Of a stretch of 64,000 nucleotides of DNA, positions 36,216 through 49,520 are shown piece after piece. Positions within the stretch are counted from its first letter, which is position 1. Every line of letters starts with the position of its first letter. Source of the DNA: Callipepla californica brunnescens (Eukaryota > Chordata > Aves > Galliformes > Odontophoridae); NCBI GenBank assembly GCA_023055505.1, contig JALIRH010000077.1:1736001-1800000 (forward strand), given 5' to 3'. Position numbers and translations under genes: made by a program. A model generated the notes under the pieces. That model saw only the letters and a list, made by a program, of their open reading frames with translations. It did no database searches and was not told the origin of the DNA.

Positions 36216-39200
36216 TTTAAAGACTGCCATCTCTTCAGTCTCAGTGTTCAGAGTGAGATTTAACGCTGTTTAAATGTGGATACGTTGGCTGAGCTCATAC
36301 CTGCACCCTCTGCCTACTCTGCTCTGTGGCTCAAAGTGACAGCAAGCAGGGCAGTATCTGCTACTACGTCCCTAAGTTCTTTCTTAACAAACAGTTAATC
36401 ACATGAGGAACATACATATGCATCTGCAACACTTCTGATCGTTTCCAATGGCCAGCTGTACTGAGAATTTGTTCAAGGATCAGCGTGCATTTTCTATAAA
36501 TACAATTACAGTTGTGAATGTAATTCCCCAAAGCCCTAAATTAAATTTTCCTAATCCATCATCTCTTCCTGCTACTGAAATGAATGGAGATTTTGGTAGT
36601 GGTTTCACTGCAAGCAGGTGCAGCTCCTTAATGAAGAAGCACTGCAGCCCACTTTCTCCATCAGCATTAACAGGTATAAATCCAGAGTAACTCTACTGAC
36701 ACAATCTAATTTCCCACCACAAAGACACATTTTCTTCCAAGACTCCAACCCTCACCCTCAATTACAAATTTCTAAAACTATTTATTTTTCTTTAATACCA
36801 TCTGAGTCGCATCCAGCCTTCCTGAAGTTAATTAAAACCATCTGAAACTATTCCCTGCTGGTAGGTACCTTAGCTTCCCATTGGGATGGACAGAGAGCAA
36901 TTAATCCACCTGTTTGAAAACACACTCTCTCTCTACCCTTGCATTAAGAATGGCGCCTGTCAGGGAAAATAAAAATACAGCTATTCCCTAGCTGAACCGA
37001 GTTTAAAAATACACTGATACGTATTTTTAAAGCAGACACACATCCCTCTAGGGATGCCTGAGGTGTATAAACATGTGACATAGTTTTATACAGGTGTAGG
37101 ACCACCGTGTCACCAACAACACCCCAAAACTGCTCTGCACTGCAAGGCAGTGACTCCACACACTATTACTTGGGGTGTTTGTCACCAAAAGTACCTCACA
37201 GATGTGAGCTGCTTTACATTTCCTTCAACATGCGCTGTCTTCATGACAAAGAAACATGCCAGAGGCCATGCTGCAAATCACCTGCAGAGGAAAAGCTGAC
37301 TCGCAGCAACTTCTGTCCTCCTCCCCGTGTCCCATTTGCTCTGACTCAGCCCAGAAACACTGAGTGCCCGTGGCTCCTATCGATTTCATTTGCACCTGTA
37401 AGTGCTCAGCACTTCTGCACATAAGGCCTGAGGAGTCCAGGAGCTGAGACAAACACAGGAGCCACAAAAAGGCACCCTGGCTAAAGCAGCTTACAAAACA
37501 TCAGGCACAAAGACTACAGCAGGAACAGGGGCAAAAGAGAATTCTTCTCGCTCATCTCCCTTTATTGCAGGATGGTCCTTTCCCTTCCTTTAATCTTTTC
37601 TCCATGTGTCTTCAGATTCTACAGATGAATTGGAATACCACTGACATACACGTATACCCAAACCTATGCACAAATGCACAAAGCAATCTGGATTGAATAT
37701 GCATGAAGAGGTTATGCTTATGACCATATGTAGGGCAAATAACCCCCAAGAATAGCACCCAAAAGAAATGGTGCCAAAGATGGTATATTTCAGATGGGCT
37801 TAAGTAGAAGATGTACAGATAGTTAATGAGGAAAGAGCAGCTCACCTTTGGAGATGGTCAAGGCTTGCTGATAACTCCACTAGGGAGGGATCTCCAACCA
37901 GAGATCCTTCCCTGCTGGTGGTCAGCCCTTAAATGGGGTCTTGGGAGAGGTGGAGTCAAACTCCACCCCTTCCAATCACACTCACTTGTGCCCATGCAAC
38001 TGACTCAGGGCTTGCCTCAGGTAATCAATCAGTGGTTCAGGCTGTGATTCAGCAGTTCCCATACACCATAATTTTGGCTTTTCCTGACTCTTGAGTGCTT
38101 AACTCCACAATGGAAGCAGCTTTCAACACGAGAAAACTGACACAAAAAGTTCCCCATTCCCTATCAGCAGCTGTGTACAAACATATCACAACACCAGCAC
38201 CTACGTCACCTGCTTAAGAGAAGAAACTGCCTAGCGGGGAAGCAGGGTGTTGAGTTATTTGTTGGTCTGATTGCTGAAGCAAATAAGGCAGTACTGAGAA
38301 ATCCAGTTGTCCAAGTCCTCTGCGAGGGTAAATTCTAATAATCTGAAATTGATGCTTTCTGATTATAGCACATTCGAGTTTTGAACCAGAAATAAAAGAC
38401 TGCAAACATAAAGTCTTCCTCTCTTCCAAGGAGGAATGTATTTATGAATCTTAGTAAGTACAGCACGTAGTCCCACTGTTCCAAAATGTGATACTGCACA
38501 GGGAGCGGGGGTGGAAAACTCATCTCACATGGGATGGACTTCACCCAAGCTTCTGATCCCTCTCCCAGGAAAAGAGCTGATTTGCATTAGTGATCATGAG
38601 TTCCCGACTCTCTGTAATGCCGTGGCACAGCTGTCAAGATCAAGTGCACCTTTTTGAAAGCCAACGCTAATAAGGTTCCTGTTCTTACCTATAGGAAATA
38701 ATGAGTGGTAAGAGTTGAGTATCTTTGACTGGTACTGAAACTAATACCAGACAAATATAATCAGCAGCTTCCAGAACACACTCAGCAGTGGCTTGCTCAT
38801 TAGCACATCTATTGAGTGATTAAACATTAAGAGTAACTGAATCACAAAAGTAGAAACACAAATGCAGGACGCATCAAATAGCAACAACAAAAATGCCTGT
38901 AGAGTATTCAGAGTCAATACAATTTCAACGCCGGTGTCATTTTAATGTCAGTAGGACACTTTCCTGTGTCCATGGTTCATCAGCATCTTTGCATAGCTCT
39001 TTTGAATCACCTGCTTGCAAACAGCTGTCTTGTACCTTCCAGATCTAACCACGTTGCCATCCATGCCACACCAAAGTGGGCCTTCTGCTCACTGCTCACC
39101 ACAACCAGAACCGTGTTTCATGACATATTTAAGTATGTTCACCTCTGCCTGCCTTTCAGGTTGTTTTTAAATTTCAGATTTGCTTTATTTCAGGATTATT

Positions 39201-41480
39201 TACAGGGTGCTAGGACATGTCTTGGAGAATCCATTCTTTCAGCTGCTGTGTTTATGCTGTCTGTGGCATACGGAGTAGCCCCCGAGTTAAGCAGATGGGA
39301 ACTACGCAGTCCTAGGAACACAAGCACAACCATGGGCTTCAACATAAGCATGACTGCATTTCTCTCCATTTGTCTGTTCGCAAACCCAAAATGTAGGAAA
39401 GGACAGTTTGATTGTGCCCATAGGTAGATTAAGGTTAGGGAAGAAATCTGCACGCAGGTCTCTCACACCTTTAAATGCAGCAAAACTTCTCTGAGTTGTG
39501 ACACATGAGCAATAATTAATGCAAATTTAAAAAGTATTTTTCCACTCAGCAAAGCAGTCTGCTCCAGCATAACCTGAGTATCATTCCTTCCAGTGGGCCG
39601 AAGAGTACAATCTGACCTGTACAAATTGAAAAGGAAGGGTTTGACTCATTAGCATCTCCTCCAAAATACTCATAAATCTTGATAAGAGCTTCAAGACAGT
39701 ATTTAGAAGTGATAAGCTATCACCAGAATGCCACTAACACAATTACAGGAAGTAAGAGTACAAACTGTGCTTTAACACAGAAATATATATATAACAATAT
39801 AACCCTTTAAATCTTTTTTTTTTTTTTTTTACGTTTGTAATCATGGGAACCACTGAAGTGCAATACGATATGATTACTTCTGATGCAGAATTTCTTGTAA
39901 CACAACTGGTCCTCAACTCCCACACCCCAGGCATAACAAAGAGCCCTTCAGATCCCTATAGAAGATGGATGTGCTGTAGCTTGTGGCCCACCTCACTTTA
40001 ACCTTACATCTGGGAGGAACTTATCCTGCCCAGATGTCCTTTTTGGGAGCGCTCACACAGATCCCAGGAGGAGGTCTTTGACCAGTCAACACCCTCAGCA
40101 AAGCATGAGCAATATCACTGGTGTTAAGTGAGGCAGCAGACCCAAGTCATCTCACTAGGGGTCCTGAGAAATGTATTTTGGTCTCAGTGGTAGACTGCAA
40201 GGTGTCTCAGAGATGCTAGGGCACGAGCACCTTTCTCCTGCACCATCAACAGTAAGAACTGCATATCAGTGACTGAAAGGTATGGCCGCCCTCTCAAACC
40301 TTTTCTAAAGTTCTTGTCAGCACTTTGCACTGTTTATTCACCTTTAGGTTTAGGTCTTTTTTAAATTCCCACTTCGGCCTGAACAAGGGCAGGAGCTAAA
40401 TAACCTTTGCAAATATTACGCTTCACTAAAGATCCGCATTTTCAGATTAATAAACACATCAGACAGGAGAACATCTGCTCTTAAATTTTTCCATAATGAA
40501 AGCTAGCAAAAAAAACTTCCTTCTTACTTTTCATCTCCTACTCCGTTTCTGGACCAAGGAATCACTTCGCACCTTGCTCTGTAATTATCTAGTTTCTCTT
40601 AATAGCCTTCTGAAGGCCAAATGAAGGGCCCTTTATTCAGTTTAATTAAGTCAGGTGTTGCTTCTACATCTGCTACTTCAATTACATGGCTGGAGAGAGG
40701 GGTGGTACTGTTATTCCTTCATTGAATACGTCCTGGCTAGAACTTAAGACTATTAGGTGTTCCGAGCTAACATTCTGTCAGCTTGACAGGTCCAGATGTA
40801 AATCTTACACGTCTTTAATTCCCAGATCACTTTTACAACCGAAAAGAGGAAAAAAAAACATACATTTGTTCCTTTTTAATTGTCCGGAACAGCTGCTATT
40901 TTTAATGCATACTTTTCCCCATCAACTGTTTTTTTTTGTTTGTTTTAAATCAGCCTGGTTACTTCAGAATTCAGCCCCTGGAACAACCTACTGCATTTTC
41001 AAACTAGCAAGGTCCGCTGTCTCCTTATCTTACACCTTTGCTTCTGGAAAACAGTCAGAATTGAGTAGGACCTCCCCAGCTTTACTAATAACAGAGACCG
41101 ATGATCCAAAACACTTGACTGCTCAACAGTGTCATCAACTGTTTCCTCTGCATTTCTTTTCTGCATTGTGATCTTTCTGCTTTTGCACCTCAGATTCAAC
41201 TTCTGGCCCTCCTCATTTCCATGTCTGATCCAAATCTGACATGGCACTATCAATCCCGAATACTTTTCAAGAACCTTTTTGCACTTGCTATAAACTGTAC
41301 CTTTTTCTATGACTCTACTCTGATTTCCTTCTGTGGAGTAGCATAATATTCTTGATTCCTGCTCAACTTCTGGTAGTTTCCTTTGAATCCTTTTCTGCAG
41401 ATATGTTTGGCTAGTTCTCACCTGTCCCCTTTGTGTGGAGCCAGTTATTCCTTGTTTACTCCATCCTATTTTTTTCATTA
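36216..41480. other. long non-coding stretch, no gene recognised
   Basis: Contains T-rich tracts (39814-39831 and 40929-40937) and many short ORFs. The longest, 160 codons plus strand (38945-39427) and 161 codons plus strand (40686-41171), show no recognisable domain. A segment at 37840-38045, with paired motifs and moderate GC, looks like part of an interspersed repeat or LTR, but I cannot name it. Confidence 0.45.
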
Positions 41481-41499
41481 AGCCACCCAGTTCATACAG

Positions 41500-41750
41500 T
41501 ATTTTTTTTATTCCAATTTGTCTTATAAGATGCTTGCTGTTCCTCTTAGCAAACTAATTGTTAAGCATACTCCTTATACCATCATCCAGGTGTGTAATGA
41601 AAACACCAAACAGTCAGATCTCACACAGAGCTCTACAGACATCGTGCATTACAACCTCCAACTTTAATAGGGAAAATGAGTAACTCCTCTCAGCTACGAG
41701 CTTTCTAACCAGGTTTGTGTCCATTCTTCGGCAGTTTCACGTGGAGCATA
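41500..41750 (-). mobile_element. ancient L3/CR1-like LINE relic (reverse transcriptase region)
   Basis: On the minus strand the segment encodes LFGVFITHLDDGIRSMLNN (near 41560-41615), which matches the LF.IFINDLD.GI block that follows the RT GVPQGS motif in L3/CR1-type LINEs. The weak TQTWLESS upstream resembles the WI..WL..R block. The PQG region itself is frameshifted or decayed. Flanking similarity is lost, so the element boundaries are approximate. It is an old, dead insertion. Confidence 0.6.
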
Positions 41751-41754
41751 TTTC

Positions 41755-43625
41755 TGCATGAGTCTGAAAGGAACAACTACTATGTTTATACTATCCATAA
41801 GAATGGTTTCCCTGTTTCAGTACCAGGCCAGTGGCAATCTGCGACGGCTTAGTTCTGGGGGACACCTTTGCACAAAGTGCAATGCCTCGTGCTGGACAAA
41901 TCTAGAGAATTCTGACTGCCCTAAAAACTGTCACTTTGAAATCACTACCTCATGAAGCAGTTTTGTACAGTTGTTTCTGCCTGCTGATTTAGTTGTCCTT
42001 TGCCTACGTATCAAGGAAGTGCAGAAGACAATTATGCAAAGTGGAATTCAGCTAGGACCATGAGGCAAATAACCTTTACTCTGAGATATGTAATGTTTAA
42101 TGGCCAATTAGGTGGGTGAGTTCCTATGGTGGCTTCATATAAACCTGAGAGAGAAGAGCAATCTTTGGTATTTACCATGTTACTCTGGATGATGCAATCT
42201 CTGTCCTATTCAAACCATTTTTCACCAGTACTCACTTAATGTCATCTTCCAAAATTATTTCTCTACTATTAAACGCTGAACACCTTTATATAAACTTTTG
42301 AAACATAACACATGGCATTTTCCTCTTATAGAATGATGGCCAGATTAATCCAAATCTTTGTTTACATCAGGATAAATCTATCACAGTCTCACTGCTGCTA
42401 CCCTTGATTTATATGGGCACAACAGAGATAAGATCCCAACCAAAGCCCTTAACAAGTGATTTATTTTTCTTAATCAGAAAAATCAAACCTAAGATTTAAG
42501 ATGGCTAAAAGAATTTAAACAATGAATACATTCTCGAAGATACTTTTTGCAACCTTTAAGAATCTTTCATCACAACCACTGACAACCAACTGCTTCCTGA
42601 AGAATCCTCATCAAAAGATTCTTCTAAAACTGCCTCAATGTCCCTAGGGCCTACTAGACTTGCATACCTATTTGTGTCAATTGTGTATTTGCAACCAGAG
42701 AAAGAAGATTTCCAATGTCATCAGATTGACCTTTGAAGATTTATATTTAATACTGATGAATTGCCAAGCTGGATGTCATGAATTGGCTAAATCATGGCTA
42801 AGTGAACCATCCAGTGTCTCATCAATGGAATCAAGTATTTGGACAAGCTTGATTCGAACAATCAGCTCATACTGCCTCAAGTAAGTCTAGACTTGCACAA
42901 ATCCTTAGAGAAGGAGTGTCTGCATGCAGTATTACTGTCTGAAATAGTCGTTTCGATCGAGGAATAAACTAGACAAAAGGCAAGGGTAAGCAAAACATAA
43001 ACAGAAATTCAGGGTAAAGACAGAAACAGTACTGTGAGCTGCAGCTCTTTTACAGGCAGATTAGAGAAAAGATCACCCACTGCTCAGCATGGATGACAAA
43101 ACACTTAGACACTCTATGTGGCAAGCTTTCTTTGCCTGATAGTGCCTGAGAGCCTTCCCAAAACACAGTCCAAGTTGTTCTCTCAGAGATGGCTGACTTT
43201 TCTTGGAACGGGTACCCTGCACCTCCCGAACCTTGGTAACAGCACACAAATGTACAGCATGCAGGTGTAGGCATTAGGATGGCTCTATTTCCTCACTGAA
43301 CATTTGTTCTCCTTCATTGTCCTTGGCCATTCATGCCTCAGTCTTCATTTTTCTAGTCAGCATTATCAACTCGGCTGAGAAAAAGGAAAAACAGCTGCGT
43401 ATTTTCTGAACACTTTATCTGTAGCATCAGCAATGCACCCACTCCTCCCTCTGCTTCTTCACTAACATTTTTCTGGAAAAACAAAATAAATTTTGCATTA
43501 GTAGTTGACTTAAAAAATAATATGCTGCTCTAAGAGCCTGAAAGGAGAGTTTTCATAGCTGGTCATAAGGGTTAAGTTCTGAAAATTTCCAGAGCTGCCT
43601 ACTAAGAAGTTCAGTCACATGAGAG
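41755..43625. other. non-coding stretch, no gene recognised
   Basis: Short ORFs only (up to 74 codons). A plus-strand donor-like site, CTCAA|GTAAGTC, lies near 42881. Confidence 0.5.
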
Positions 43626-43629
43626 CCCA

Positions 43630-43705
43630 ACAGGCTGATGTGCTCTATCAAGTACTGTTATAGTGCTCTTTGTATCTGTTGCAGTTTCCACGGGGAAAAA
43701 ACAAA
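43630..43705 (+). mobile_element. short mariner-family fragment
   Basis: This fragment encodes CSIKYCYSALCICCSFHGEK, collinear with CSIK...CSFHGNK in the copy at 26222-26437. The nucleotide match covers about 60 bp, from ctctatcaa to gtttccacgg. Only the C-terminal/3' side survives. Confidence 0.7.
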
Positions 43706-43709
43706 AACT

Positions 43710-44215
43710 GGGGGGGTAGGTAACCTTTCTAGAATGCCTAACAAACAGTTTTATTTTCCTAAGCTGTTCCATTACTGTTCACGAATGTGCCCTCTGCGTG
43801 CTTTGTTTGATGTGTTGGTTTGAAATGAGATAAGGCTGAGCACCTCCAAGAACTCCAGCCCTGGTAAGCCACATATCACTGGTCAAACTCATCCACATGG
43901 TTTAGCTGTTGTCAGAATTTCTGGTCATTCTCTATTAAAAAAGTAGGAAGCAATAAAACGAAAAAGCTTTCTACATAAAAAACTGAGCCATAATGACAGA
44001 TTAAAATTAGCAAAAAGAAGAGACAAATAAAGAGTAAATAAACAAATGCATGCTAACAAATGACAGGAAAACTTGGTAAGAGCAAGATACCATTCTCTTG
44101 AGAGAAAGAGAACAATGGAAGCAATTAATATAAAAGTTGTCTGAGACAATATAATTTTTTATTACAAAAAATTAGTATTAAGATTTTACAGTTGAAAAAT
44201 TTGTGAAAATAAGTT
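43710..44215. other. non-coding stretch, no gene recognised
   Basis: AT-rich; one 74-codon minus ORF without recognisable features. Confidence 0.5.
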
Positions 44216-44219
44216 AGCT

Positions 44220-44302
44220 TTATTTTTCTTTTTTCTTTTTTTTTTTTCTTTTTGAATTACACACATATATGTGAAAATTATATTAAAAAAAAAAAAAAAA
44301 GT
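44220..44302. repeat. T-rich tract facing an A17 run
   Basis: A T-rich tract (about 44221-44254) is followed after some 30 bases by a run of 17 A (about 44286-44302). The two could pair as a long hairpin. Confidence 0.8.
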
Positions 44303-44529
44303 GAGGATATAAATCCTCAGGCTCTGGGAACTAAGTGAAGGGTCACAAAGTAGAGGCTGGAAGAAACTTATCTTCTGGATAACAGAGTTGTTGGAGAGCA
44401 CCAGCCATAAGACAAAAACCTGGACAGCATCACTTGTCACCAGCCTTCATCTGGAAATAGAAACATCAAACCCATCTCTTTGGCTGTGACCTCAGAACCA
44501 ATTCCTTATTCCCTGGATAATATATGTTA

Positions 44530-44541
44530 TACATACATACA

Positions 44542-44602
<61 letters not shown>
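44530..44602. repeat. compound (CATA)n-(TA)n microsatellite
   Basis: About ten CATA units run directly into a (TA)n array of about 16 units. The array is uninterrupted and probably length-polymorphic. It yields a spurious IYIYIY/MYVCMYVC ORF on the minus strand. Confidence 0.95.
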
Positions 44603-44605
<3 letters not shown>

Positions 44606-44689
44606 ATAATATATAATGGATTCTGTATCCCTACAGACACCCTTTGAACCTATATGTCTCCAGTTTAAAAGATAAAATTGTGTCATGGA

Positions 44690-45003
44690 ACCACGTCAGA
44701 GGCCTTGCACATGTCAAGACAGGCAACATTCATTGTCCTTTCTTTGTCCAATGATGCTGTCACTCCATTGTAGAAGGCCAACACACTGGTCAGGCATCAC
44801 TTGCACTTGGTGAAGCCCTACAGAGCTGCCAGCTCCAGTCCACTCTTCTGTCTCTAAGGACAGCTTCCCAGGGGATCTCATCCAGTAATTCCTGAAGTTT
44901 GTTCTCCTGAAGACTGGGGTCCTGACTTGAGTTTTTGCCAGGCCTGTCTTCCTCAGGATCACAAACTCAGCCAGGGCAGGGTCAGCACAGAGTGCCTCCA
45001 ATC
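44690..45003 (-). mobile_element. CR1 LINE ORF2 fragment with internal deletion
   Basis: On the minus strand, the right half encodes the segment between the endonuclease and RT domains of CR1 ORF2 (ALCADPALAEFVILRKTGLA; after a frameshift QELLDEIPWEAVLRDRR, with the family W..W pattern). It then joins directly to the start of the RT domain (GFTKCK, CLTSVLAFYNGVTASLDK, CLDMCKASD). In an intact ORF2 well over a hundred residues separate these parts, so an internal deletion is implied. Stops and a frameshift are present. This copy lacks the 3' end, unlike the other CR1 pieces in the window. Confidence 0.78.
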
Positions 45004-45004
45004 T

Positions 45005-46760
45005 TAACTTTTTTTATTGAGCTCCTCTGCAATGGTAAGCACTTGGTTTGGTGAAACTGAGCCCGTAGCAAAGTATTTTCACAAATACTTTATGTAACAA
45101 AAAGTCCTTCATTCCAACATTACTCCAATGAAGTGGCCCTTCCTGATTTAATTACTGATTACTAGTTTGAAGTTGTTCCCACCAGTAATTTGTCTTTTTT
45201 TTAGCATACACAGAGTTGGGTATGCTAGTTTATAAATAGGGATGAGTTCAGTTGTCTTGCTCTTCTCAGGAAGAATTTAACATTTTGTTCCCTGACAGTA
45301 TCTGTAAGCTCCATCAGGTATGCCAATCAAAATCAAAATTATTACATGTGGTAAATAAATAGAGGCACTTACTGGCCACTGAAACCATGCATACAAGATT
45401 TTGAGTGAATATTAATAGATAAAATGGGATAAAATAATAAGCAGTTCTCAAAACTCCATGGACACAGGGAAAACAACAAACAAAAAGCCAAACCCAATCA
45501 ACCAGAAAACAACAGCAATAACAAAACTGGGGCAGAAAATACACTGCAAATCGCAGAGTCCTTTTTATTCAATTTTAAAGCTGTCCATCATGGGTTTGGA
45601 CCATCTGACTCTTAGATGTGTTGCTCATCCTGCAACTGATGGGCAAAGAGCGATAGATAGACTCATGTTTGTAGCATGCCTGAGCCATTCCCTGACACAG
45701 TCAGGCTGCTAAGATACAATTACTGACTGGTTTCCAGCTTGAGACATTTTGAAATATCTTAGTTTAAAGAAAATAAATCCCTTTTTGTATAGCAGCTGAG
45801 AGACATTTGGACACGAGACAGTACTTCCCAGTATTCCAGCCCACTGTCCATTGCTCTGATTAACTCTCTCCCCATTTGGCCAAAAAAGGCTTTTAAAAGC
45901 TATTCTCATTCTTCTTGGTCTGATCACTGACATACTTCAACGATACATTTTTACTGAGGATTCTGTATATGGAGTGAAACATATTTTTGCTTACTGTGTA
46001 ACCCAGAGCACCAGCTGAACGATCAGATTCCAATACACCAAGTGACACTCAATGGACTGATGAGCATCCTGGGCCAAATGTTCTTATCTGTTATCTTTAT
46101 CGAACCTCAGAGGGTGAAGTGGGGTTGAATGATAGCAAAAGAACTCAGCTGACTCACTGAACCTAGTCTGTAAGTAACTGAATCAATTTCTTTGTAACGA
46201 TTTCCTTAACTTTTTCTGTAGCCCTAACAGATATATGTTTTCTAGCTCATCTCTTTATTCTCTTCATCACAGCTGCTCACTAAGTCCTGTCTGTGTTCTC
46301 CAACGGGTACTGCACACTCACTGTATAAAGAAAGGATAAAGGAGTGGCGACTAAGTTTAGAGCTACACAAACAGCTACAAAAGTTCTCTTTTGAAGGAAT
46401 CCTTGAGCTCTGACAGTTTGATAGCTGTCCTAAGAAGGAAGAAAGATCTGCATTTCAGAAAATGCTGTCGTCATTCGAATGTCAGCACAGAAGATGACTG
46501 CTTCAGCACTCGGGCTTCTTACAGACGAGATTACAGTAGCCCTTCTCTTTCCGTTAACTGAGTGGCATTTTATGATCTCCTTTTGCTTCTGGATTCAAAT
46601 CTTTCCATCAGTTTCTGCATTTGGCAGGAGGAGAATTAGGAGTGGTTCTCATTCAGTGTAGAAACGTCACTGAAGGGACGTTTTCTAAGGAAAGAAACCT
46701 AACATAGCCTGAACAAAATCTGTTTTCAAGCTAGCCAGCACAGTCATCAGCCCAATTAAG
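45005..46760. other. non-coding stretch, no gene recognised
   Basis: AT-rich, with ORFs up to 84 codons and no named repeat. Confidence 0.5.
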
Positions 46761-46764
46761 CAAG

Positions 46765-46844
46765 TAGTGGAGACAGGTGGACAGCTGGCCTGGATGATCT
46801 TAGGGGTCATTTCCAACATCAGTGGTTCCATGACTCTGTGAGTC
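46765..46844 (+). mobile_element. CR1 LINE 3' end, short
   Basis: It contains gatgatcttaggggtcattt and ccaacatcagtggttccatg, and ends in actctgtgagtct, the CR1 terminus pattern. About 80 bp survive. Confidence 0.8.
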
Positions 46845-46849
46845 TATTA

Positions 46850-49460
46850 ATCAATACAAAAGAGCAGTCTGACACGTCCCGTGGACTTTCAGGAAGACTG
46901 TCATCTGCATTTACTCAGGTATTAAAAAGCACAGTGTTGGAAATAATACAGCCTAGAGATACTACACTCAAATAGTTTTCATTTAGAACAGAAATGGGGT
47001 ACATGCTGAGCTGTACAGGCACATCTTTGCTGCTGCTGAATAACTACACAGACAACTGCAGACAATTAAGGACTTTTCTTAAATAACAGAAGCAGCATCG
47101 CCAACCCTTGGGAGTGAATTACACCTATTACTAATGTGAAACTGAATTAGTAAACGCCTAGATAAAAATTCAGGGTAATTTCTGCACATTGTATAGGCAA
47201 GTAACCTTGTGAATGATTTCAGCATGATTAATTCAAGGTGAGCTGAAGCTGTTTGTAATGCAGAAACTGGAGCACTGAACGTTTTTTATTCCAACATTGC
47301 GACTCTCGTGTAAGTATGAAGCAAAGTAAGTCGTGGATTTGTTAAGGCCACTGAGCATTCTGAGCTCTGCAATGATTTTTGGTGGTACAGAGCTTTCTAA
47401 TAAAGCAAAGAAAGAGATGAAACACCAGTCCTGCAAAGGAAGCTCCCTTTTCCCTGGGTATCTGCTGAGCAGGTTTCTTCACATTCAGGCTTGCAGGAGC
47501 AGTGTACCAACACGTTAATTGATGAGAACAAAACGAACTGAATGTCAAGGTGGGCAAGTTTTAGATCAGCTCTTGCTGAATTAACTGCACATTGTCTAAT
47601 GAACAGTATATGCTGAAGGGACAATTTGATTGAAGGGGCAATTTTATTTACAAGTGAAAAGCATGACACTGATTAACACTTCACATTCACAGCGAACACC
47701 AATGTGCAACAGAAAATAGAACCAAGAAGCAGAGTTCATAGCGGGAATAGAGTGGAAAATGAAGAAAAAGAGTGAGGACAAGAAAAATAAGAAGTTCATC
47801 TTATTTGCATTGGCCTTGCCTTCCCTTTTGCCTTTTTAAAGAAAATAGAGACTCAAGTTCTGAAAGACAATTACTTGGTGCATTATAACTTTTGCCTGTA
47901 TAAATAGGTATATCAGGAAATTACCATCATTTCAAATTGCAATTTGTACTCAACTAATATGAAATAAATTTTGCAAGTTTTAATAGGCTATAAACCTTGT
48001 TATGTTTTAAATGTATATCTTGTCTTGCTCAAATTATATTTAAAAAGGCTGTAACATCATGCTATTCTAGAAAAATGCAATATTCATTTACAGACAGGAA
48101 AATAAAACAACTGTATTTACTATTGGGGCCCTCCCGTATACACTGAACATCAATCAGCAGAGTATTAGCATGATTCAAGAAATGGCATGCTGTGAGAAAC
48201 TCATGATAATCCACACAATTTTCTGCATTATTCTGTGAATATATCAAAGTAACAGACACCAGTTCAGACTCTTTTTCCCTTCATACTGTAATGGGTAATT
48301 TCTGAGGAAGGGCATCTAAAGAAAACGTGTAAGTAAACTCTCACTGAATGAAAAAAACTTCTCTTTATAGGGTACCCCCAACATATTCATGAGCTCTTCA
48401 AGTGCATTTACAGATGAATTTGCTAAGTACATGGCATAACAGGAATCATTTTCAGCCCTCATGGGAGAAACAGCTACAGTTTCCTATACACAACAATGAC
48501 ATGCAGAAAGTATTGAGAAGGGAGAGACAGATGAATCATTTGGAATTGCCAAGGGATATTTAAGAGTGCAGCATAACTATCAAAACTAGAATTCAACCAA
48601 AATAAGGAAGTTAATATTCGTCAATTCCTTACCTTAAGTAACTCCAGTGCAGCGCAGACACATGCATCATTTTCCCACCTTCTCTATGCAATATGTGCAA
48701 GTGAATAAGTGAAAGCATGTGAAGAAGAGAAACAACTCATGGAAAACCATTCTGGCCTCTGAATTACTGTCTGAAGAATCCCTGTAATCCTAAGTCACCA
48801 TCTTCTCATAAGACGTTGGCAGTGAAGCACTTAATGGATCTTCCTTTTTTTTTTTTTATTTCTTTTTTTTTTCCATTTGTGAAGATTTCTAGAGCGAGAA
48901 GGTTTGATAGATAGGCACATGAAGTCTTTCACTGAGGAGTTTGGTGAGATAATCAGGTCAAAAATAAAGCTTTGAGTCTGACACTGCCCCTGACCTGCTT
49001 TCTAGAAAATTTGCAACAAACAGGCATCTAGTGATCCATACAATACAAAAACCATAAGATATGAATCATATGGCTCAACACTACAAAATATGAAATATTA
49101 ACAGCTCCTTTGATACTGGAGAACTAAGAAGTTGGCCTCGGCCCAGCTGTTAGGCAGATGCTTTCAGAGAGGAAGAAATGTGCTCATGAGTGATAAATTC
49201 ATCTCTATTTATATTCTTAATGGAAACTGCTACTGAAGTACTTAACCATGTAACGGATCTCACCTTCAGAACTCCTTAAGCTTAAATAATGCTTAGAGGA
49301 TGCCTTGTGACATTTCACCCCTCGTGAAGGATACCCAAAAGGCATCTGAAACCAGCAGAGGAACAGATGTCCCTCAGCAGCATAGCTGCTAAGTCAAGAA
49401 GCAAGATCAAATACGGCCAGTGGTCCCATATGTGGCAGGTTCAGTTTCTTTCTCAGAGTT
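46850..49460. other. non-coding stretch, no gene recognised
   Basis: AT-rich; T-rich runs at 48847-48871. ORFs are short and overlapping on both strands (47.2-47.7 kb). Confidence 0.5.
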
Positions 49461-49465
49461 TTCAC

Positions 49466-49520
49466 ACATACAGAATTGCAGGGGTTGGGAGAGACTTCGA
49501 AAGATCATTGGCAAAACATT
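49466..49520 (-). mobile_element. CR1 LINE 3' end, short, minus strand
   Basis: Cacatacagaattgcagggg followed by ttgggagagacttcgaaaga is the reverse complement of the CR1 3' terminus (ATTCTG...CCAACC...). Only about 55 bp are recognisable. Confidence 0.65.

Noticed and set aside
38945..39427. 160-codon plus-strand ORF
   Set aside because: No recognisable motif, no splice context that supports it, and an overlapping minus ORF. Its length is within chance for a 64-kb window.
40686..41478. 161-codon plus ORF and 159-codon minus ORF
   Set aside because: They overlap each other and contain no recognised domain. The minus one may be decayed LINE sequence, but I could not align it to a LINE motif.
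44530..44602. Direct-repeat array considered as a CRISPR or satellite
   Set aside because: The units are 2-4 bp with no spacers, so it is a simple microsatellite.
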